The notes beneath the pieces were generated by a model, which saw only the letters and a list, made by a program, of their open reading frames with translations, was not told where the DNA came from and did no database searches. Positions 59,984 through 64,000 of a DNA stretch of 64,000 nucleotides are shown here, in pieces. The DNA is taken from contig NZ_JABVEB010000012.1 of the NCBI RefSeq assembly GCF_014323665.1, forward strand, positions 25,648-89,647, read 5' to 3'. The DNA comes from Actinomadura sp. HBU206391. Lineage in GTDB: Bacteria; Actinomycetota; Actinomycetes; Streptosporangiales; Streptosporangiaceae. The position numbers and the translations under genes were made by a program. Positions within the stretch are counted from its first letter, which is position 1, and every line of letters starts with the position of its first letter.

Positions 59984-60619
59984 TCAGCCGGCCGGCGGTG
60001 TGGTCCAGGCGCTCACCGCAAGGCGGCCGGTGGTGCCCAGATCGATGCCGCCGTCGGGTGTCACCGTCTGCGCCGGTCGCCCGCCGCCCGGAGCGATCTC
60101 CAGCCGCCGGCCGGTCATGGCCGGCACCTCGATGTCCGCCACCGTGTTCCGCCATACCACCACCGCCGCAAGGTGCTCGCCTGGCGCTGCCGTCACTCGC
60201 CGCGGGGGGCCGTCGAACCGCTCGATGCGGGAGATCTTCGCCGTCCCGTCGAGCACCGCGACGTCGAGCGGCCGGAGCCCGTCATCGAGCACCCGGACGG
60301 CCGGGTAGCCCCGCACGGTGTAGGGCTTGGTGCCGGCGTTGAGCAGATCGATGCGCATGGCCCGCAGACCCATGGCGGTGTCGACCGGCCCTGCCGTGAT
60401 GGTGACCTCGGGTGCCGCGCTCGGGGTGGGCGCCGGGGTGGGTGCGGCGGTCGGCGTGGAGCCGCCCTGGCTCGGCGGTGCGGAGGAACAGGCGCTCAGC
60501 ATGGCCACGGTGGCGAGCAGCAGACTCGCGTGGGTGAAAGCCGTGCGACGAGGCAGGGCGCGACGAGGCAGGGCGCGACGAGGCAGGGCGCGACGAGCCA
60601 GGGCGGGTGGCGTACTCAC
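59984..60619 (-). CDS. DUF4232-type lipoprotein with RALPR repeats before the signal
   Basis: The 211-residue lipoprotein has a lipobox (VAMLSAC, Cys44), a Thr/Ala/Pro linker and a beta-sandwich domain like DUF4232 (TAMGLRAMRIDLLNAGTKPY, TVRGYPAVRVLDD, PGEHLAAVVVWRN). The N-region before the hydrophobic segment is unusually long and basic: RALPR pentapeptides from 15-bp repeats. A start inside the repeats would give a normal signal, so expansion may have lengthened it. GGGAGGATTACCGG precedes GTG 60619. Confidence 0.8.
   Translation of the reverse strand: MSTPPALARRALPRRALPRRALPRRTAFTHASLLLATVAMLSACSSAPPSQGGSTPTAAPTPAPTPSAAPEVTITAGPVDTAMGLRAMRIDLLNAGTKPYTVRGYPAVRVLDDGLRPLDVAVLDGTAKISRIERFDGPPRRVTAAPGEHLAAVVVWRNTVADIEVPAMTGRRLEIAPGGGRPAQTVTPDGGIDLGTTGRLAVSAWTTPPAG
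60546..60605 (-). repeat. 15-bp tandem repeat x4 (RALPR)
   Basis: Read on the plus strand, CGACGAGGCAGGGCG at 60546, 60561 and 60576, and one near-copy at 60591, encoding the basic N-region of the lipoprotein. Confidence 0.93.
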
Positions 60620-60750
60620 CCGGTAATCCTCCCGGACCCGGGCACGCCTTGCGACGTGGGCATGTCGTCCTCAGCCGACGGACCGACGCGCCGATCGCCG
60701 GGCTCGCCTCGGCCGGCCTGCTTCCCCCGAACCGCCGAAGCCGATCGTGC

Positions 60751-62637
60751 TCATGGCCGGTCCGCCCGTCGCGATCGAGGTGTCGCGTGCGAGATGGCCG
60801 AGTACGGCAGCGCATCATCTGAGTTGTCAGGCGTCGGTTCGGAGCCGGCGAGCAGCCGGCTCAAGGCGGGATTGTCGATGTCCGCGCCGAGCAGCCGGGC
60901 GGACGCGAGCGCCGACTCGTCGCCGAGGCGGAATCGGTGCAGGTGGGCCCGCACCACGAGCTCACGCATGTCACAGCGCGCGGCCAGCGACGCCAGGGTG
61001 GCGACGAGCGGTCTGGCCCGGTCCGGCTCATCGTGGTCCAGCGAGACGGTGATCGCGGAGTCGAGCACGTGTGCGTGCACCCATTGGTAGCGGTCGGTCA
61101 CCCGATTGGATCGGACCGCCGCCTCGGTCAGCCATACCGTGGCGGCGACGTGATCGCCCCGGTCTGTATTCAGCAGGCCGAGACCGCGTGCGGCCATGCC
61201 CTCCCAGCAGGGGTCGTTGAGCTGGCACGCGAGCGTCCAGGCCTGTTCGAGCCCGTCGGCCGCGCCGTCGTGGTCGCCGGCGTACAGGTCGAGTTCGGCG
61301 CGCAGGGTCTGCGGCCAGGGCAGGAACGCCATCCAGCGCTGGCTGTGGACCAGCTCCAGAGAGCGCTCCAGGGCGGCGGCGGCCTGGCTGCGCTCGGCGC
61401 GCAGGAGGTGCGCGCGGCCCAGAAGCGACAGCGACCACGCCTGCTGCCGATGATCGGCGCAATGCCCGGCCCGCTCGACCGACTCTTCGAGGTGTGCGAA
61501 GGCGGCCGGATAATCGCCGAGGTCGGACGCGTTCATGCCACGAACCCCGAGAACGGCGGCGAGTTCCTCGTGGGTCTCGGCCAGTGCCTGGGCCTTTGCC
61601 AGCCAGGACTCGGCCGTCTTGCGCCGACCGGCCTGTACCTCGACGAATCCCAGTTCCCGGTGGGCCGTCACCGCGGTGGCGCGGTCGCCCGCGCGGGTGG
61701 CCAGCAGTATCGCCTCGTGCAGGACCACCGACCCCTCCTCGTCCCGGCCCCGCAACGCATGGACGAGCGCGCCGCCCAAGGCGGCCAGCGCACGACCGTG
61801 CAACGCGGTGTCCCGACAGGCGGCCGCTTCGGCCACGGCCCGGCGCAGGCACTGGAGGCCGGCGTCGACCGCACCGGCCGCGATGGCTGCGCGGCCCGCG
61901 TCCAACTGGCTGGACGCCGCCGCCCGACCGCTCAACGGCAGGGTCATGGGGGAACCCGAACCCGCGGTCGCCGCCTCACGAAGCGTCGCGGAGGCTTCGA
62001 CACCGAGTTCACGTCGCAGGGTGTCCTCGCACATCGCGACCTGCCGCAGTGCCGCGGTTCGATCACCTGTCGCCACCAGGCTCCGTACGAGCAGCTCGTG
62101 ATTGCCCTGCTCGAGCGGGTTGCGAGCCACCGCGCGGGCGGCGTACGCGATCGCATCCTCTGCGTTGCCGCCCGCCAGAAGGGCGACCGCCGCCTGGCGC
62201 AGTCGCGCCTCGACCGTGGCCGAGACCCGGTGTCGCTCCACCAGCAACCATGACTCGAACTCGGGGCTCGCCGCCAGGTGCAGGCCTTCCAGCAGTTCAC
62301 CGTGAAGGTCGAGAAGCGGCGCGGGGTCGGCGAACTCCTCCGTGGGCAGGTGGACATCGACCATCACCTCGTCCCCGAACGCCGTGACGACGGGGTCTCC
62401 GCTGAGCACGAACGTTATGCCGAGAGCCCGGCGCAGCTCGGCGAGCGTCCACCGCAGCGCTCCGAGCGGATCGTCGGCGTCGGCGAAGAGCAGCTCGGCC
62501 AGGCGCCTGCGGCTCGGCGGACGCTCCGCCAGCAGCACATAGCCGAGCAGGGCCCACGCCTTCCGGCCCCGTGGTGACCGGGCGGGCCGGCCATCCCGTT
62601 CGATGACCGGCGGCCCGAGCAGCCGGATCGTCAACAT
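60751..62637 (-). CDS. BTAD/SARP-type transcriptional regulator with TPR domain
   Basis: The 628-residue protein starts with an OmpR-like winged helix (LTIRLLGPPVIERDGRPARS, LLAERPPSRRRLAELLFADA, ALRWTLAELRRAL; about 1-90) and a BTAD helical domain (GELLEGLHLAASPEFESWLL, EQGNHELLVRSLVATGDRTA; about 95-240). TPR-like repeats reach the end. There is no NB-ARC ATPase domain between them. SARP-type proteins activate secondary-metabolite or differentiation genes. No biosynthetic cluster lies within the window. The target and the start signals are not evident. Confidence 0.9.
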   Translation of the reverse strand: MLTIRLLGPPVIERDGRPARSPRGRKAWALLGYVLLAERPPSRRRLAELLFADADDPLGALRWTLAELRRALGITFVLSGDPVVTAFGDEVMVDVHLPTEEFADPAPLLDLHGELLEGLHLAASPEFESWLLVERHRVSATVEARLRQAAVALLAGGNAEDAIAYAARAVARNPLEQGNHELLVRSLVATGDRTAALRQVAMCEDTLRRELGVEASATLREAATAGSGSPMTLPLSGRAAASSQLDAGRAAIAAGAVDAGLQCLRRAVAEAAACRDTALHGRALAALGGALVHALRGRDEEGSVVLHEAILLATRAGDRATAVTAHRELGFVEVQAGRRKTAESWLAKAQALAETHEELAAVLGVRGMNASDLGDYPAAFAHLEESVERAGHCADHRQQAWSLSLLGRAHLLRAERSQAAAALERSLELVHSQRWMAFLPWPQTLRAELDLYAGDHDGAADGLEQAWTLACQLNDPCWEGMAARGLGLLNTDRGDHVAATVWLTEAAVRSNRVTDRYQWVHAHVLDSAITVSLDHDEPDRARPLVATLASLAARCDMRELVVRAHLHRFRLGDESALASARLLGADIDNPALSRLLAGSEPTPDNSDDALPYSAISHATPRSRRADRP

Positions 62638-62764
62638 GCCGCTGACATGACGTCACCTCTTCAGCGACATCCTCGCCGAACGCGACGTCGCCGGGGAGAC
62701 CCCATTCCCGCCGGGAATCCCGCCGGAACTCATGGCGGATTTCACGGCGGCATTCAGGGCCCGC

Positions 62765-63583
62765 TCATCCGCGCAGGACGCCGACCGCTTCGAGGTACTC
62801 CGCCGGCGCGGCGACCGTACCGTCGTCGGCGCGGTTGTACTCCCGGGCGACCTCGGCCAGATCTTCGGAGAACCGGTCCAGATCCTGATCGGACAGATTG
62901 CCGGCCAACCTGGTGATGGGCCCGTAGAACCGGCGGAACCACTCGGAGAAGTGTGCGGGCGAGTGGTATCGGAACACGTACTTCCGGTTGGTGAGGCCGA
63001 CCCACTCCACCCGCTCGCCGAAGAGCTCGGACAGGTGCTCCGGGGTACCCCACAACGTCGGGGGGCGCGTTCCCGCCGGCGGCGGCGCCCAGCCGCCCAC
63101 CGTCTTGAACAAGCGGCCGATCATGCCGCTCGGCGTCCAGCAGGCAAGCGCGATCTTTCCTCCCACGGCCGTCACCCGGACCAGTTCGTCGGCGGCTCGC
63201 TGATGATCCGGTGCGAACATCACACCCACCGTGCTCAGCGTCAGGTCGAAGGAGTCGTCGGGGAACGGCAGCCGCTCCGCGTCGCCTTCGACGAAGGTCA
63301 CCGCCAGGTGCTCGGCCGCAGCCCGCTCCCGGCCCTGCGCCAGAAGGTTGGTGGCGTAGTCGACGCCTGTGGCCTCGGTGAACCGCCGGGCCGCCGCGAT
63401 CGCCGCGTTACCCTGTCCGCACGCCACATCGAGAACCCGCCGGCCGGCCCGTACGTCCGCCGCCTCCACCAGCAGCTCGGCGATGATCTGGAGCGTGTTG
63501 CCGACTCGTGGGTAATCGCCGGTCTCCCACCCCGCCCGCTGTGTCTTCTTGATCGACTCGAAGTCGATGGCCGTACCCGTCAT
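62765..63583 (-). CDS. Class I SAM-dependent methyltransferase (UbiE/Coq5-like)
   Basis: The 272-residue protein has motif I RVLDVACGQGNAAIAAARR, the acidic strand ATGVDYATNLLAQGRE, VEGDAERLPFPDDSFDLTLS and the line VGVMFAPDHQRAADELVRVT. These are typical of UbiE-type small-molecule methyltransferases. ATG 63583 (MTGTAIDFESIKKTQ) has AGGAGGACGTCA upstream, a strong ribosome site; a longer frame starting at TTG 63628 is less likely. Substrate unknown. It lies 127 bp upstream of the BTAD regulator on the same strand. Confidence 0.9.
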   Translation of the reverse strand: MTGTAIDFESIKKTQRAGWETGDYPRVGNTLQIIAELLVEAADVRAGRRVLDVACGQGNAAIAAARRFTEATGVDYATNLLAQGRERAAAEHLAVTFVEGDAERLPFPDDSFDLTLSTVGVMFAPDHQRAADELVRVTAVGGKIALACWTPSGMIGRLFKTVGGWAPPPAGTRPPTLWGTPEHLSELFGERVEWVGLTNRKYVFRYHSPAHFSEWFRRFYGPITRLAGNLSDQDLDRFSEDLAEVAREYNRADDGTVAAPAEYLEAVGVLRG

Positions 63584-63733
63584 TGACGTCCTCCTCGGAT
63601 AGCACCGTCGGCGGGGGGTGACCATCAACGAACACCGCGACCGTGTGACGGTCCGTGTGATGTGAAGGAGCGGGGGAGGTGAGGGCCCGGTGAGGCGTCG
63701 GTGGGTCCGCTGGCTCCACCGCAGGAATGAGGG

Positions 63734-64000
63734 TCAGGACGGCCTTGTCAGCTCGGCCAGCTCGCGGCTCGTCTCGACGGTGAGGCTGTAGGTGTCGCCG
63801 AGAGTGCGCTTCATGACCTCCAGGAGGTCGCCGAACATCACCTCCGCCTCGGCCCGGCGGCCTTGTGCGGCGATCGCGCGTGCCATCGTGGTGCCGGTAC
63901 GCAGCGTCAGGGGGTGCTCGCCGCCGAGGACACGGCGTTCGATCTCCAGGATCTCGCGGCACATCCGCTCGGCCTCCTCGTGGCGGCCTTCCTTGCCGAT
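63734..64000 (-). CDS. C-terminal end of a kinesin-light-chain-type TPR protein (partial)
   Basis: The frame is open to the right edge, so the gene continues outside the window. The visible 88 residues hold two TPR units of the 42-residue type (AERMCREILEIERRVLGGEH, then AEVMFGDLLEVMKRTLGDTY). In actinomycetes such ends usually belong to NB-ARC/TPR or CHAT-TPR proteins; which applies cannot be told here. Stop at 63734. Confidence 0.8.
   Translation of the reverse strand: MGKEGRHEEAERMCREILEIERRVLGGEHPLTLRTGTTMARAIAAQGRRAEAEVMFGDLLEVMKRTLGDTYSLTVETSRELAELTRPS

Overview
The window is about 64 kb of high-GC actinobacterial chromosome. The gene content points to a filamentous actinomycete, most likely order Streptosporangiales; this placement is an inference. 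Supporting genes are mshB (mycothiol), a PASTA-less Ser/Thr kinase, an ECF sigma factor with a CU044_5270-type partner, a DUF222/HNH gene, DUF3117, and a DivIVA-SRPBCC-Tag row. I see no rRNA, tRNA, phage, insertion sequence or CRISPR. It reads as core chromosome with a few less conserved patches: the first 4 kb, 21-23 kb, 27-30 kb, 44-45 kb and 58-59 kb.

Layout. 0-3.8 kb: a calpain-like protease running in from the left, a lipoprotein and an unknown protein made of four repeats. 3.8-8.4 kb: sdhCAB, with a divergent LysR regulator and a well-placed LysR box. 8.5-12.3 kb: an ABC exporter pair with complementary loss of ATPase motifs, then a DUF4190 remnant. 12.4-18.6 kb: LMW phosphatase, S9 peptidase, Ser/Thr kinase, mshB, a membrane protein and a flavin reductase. 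18.7-25.9 kb: rocD with an Lrp regulator, rraA, an NlpC/P60 hydrolase, a secreted protein/lipoprotein pair, a luciferase-like oxidoreductase, a CysRS-like protein without its catalytic motifs and a methyltransferase. 26-30 kb: a crotonase, a DUF222-HNH gene beside an AT-rich patch, and two unknowns. 30-44 kb: fdxA-dapC; an operon DUF4178-DUF2617-mini-ORF-DUF4247-mini-ORF-DUF350 followed by a membrane spermidine-synthase-like gene; a two-gene extracellular glycan unit; an acyl-CoA dehydrogenase; a lysozyme-fold protein; dapD-dapE and two LOG genes. 44-51 kb: a secreted protein of alternating Gln-x residues, an eroded dihydropteroate-synthase paralogue, DivIVA, SRPBCC, tag, a PaaG-like crotonase, paaX, DUF3117 and pepA. 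51-64 kb: a modular GH5 mannanase, SIMPL protein, ECF sigma and partner, a YqeB-like protein, TetR with a siderophore-interacting protein, unknown secreted or lipid-anchored proteins, a BTAD-TPR regulator, a methyltransferase and the end of a TPR protein running off the right edge.

How the genes relate. dapC, dapD and dapE give three consecutive lysine/peptidoglycan steps, spread over 12 kb. sdhCAB supplies a three-subunit succinate:menaquinone oxidoreductase. Cell-envelope functions recur: the NlpC/P60 and lysozyme-fold enzymes, the deacetylase/glycosyltransferase, the DUF350/spermidine-synthase operon and the mannanase.

Three signals cut across the genes. First, at least 15 genes have a TAnnnT hexamer 6-8 nt before the start codon and no clear Shine-Dalgarno, the mark of leaderless transcription; this fixes several start sites. 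Second, short in-frame tandem repeats, often 15 bp, have expanded in linkers and tails of unrelated proteins. Third, several enzymes or domains keep their fold but have lost catalytic motifs: one ABC ATPase domain, the CysRS-like protein and the DHPS-like protein.
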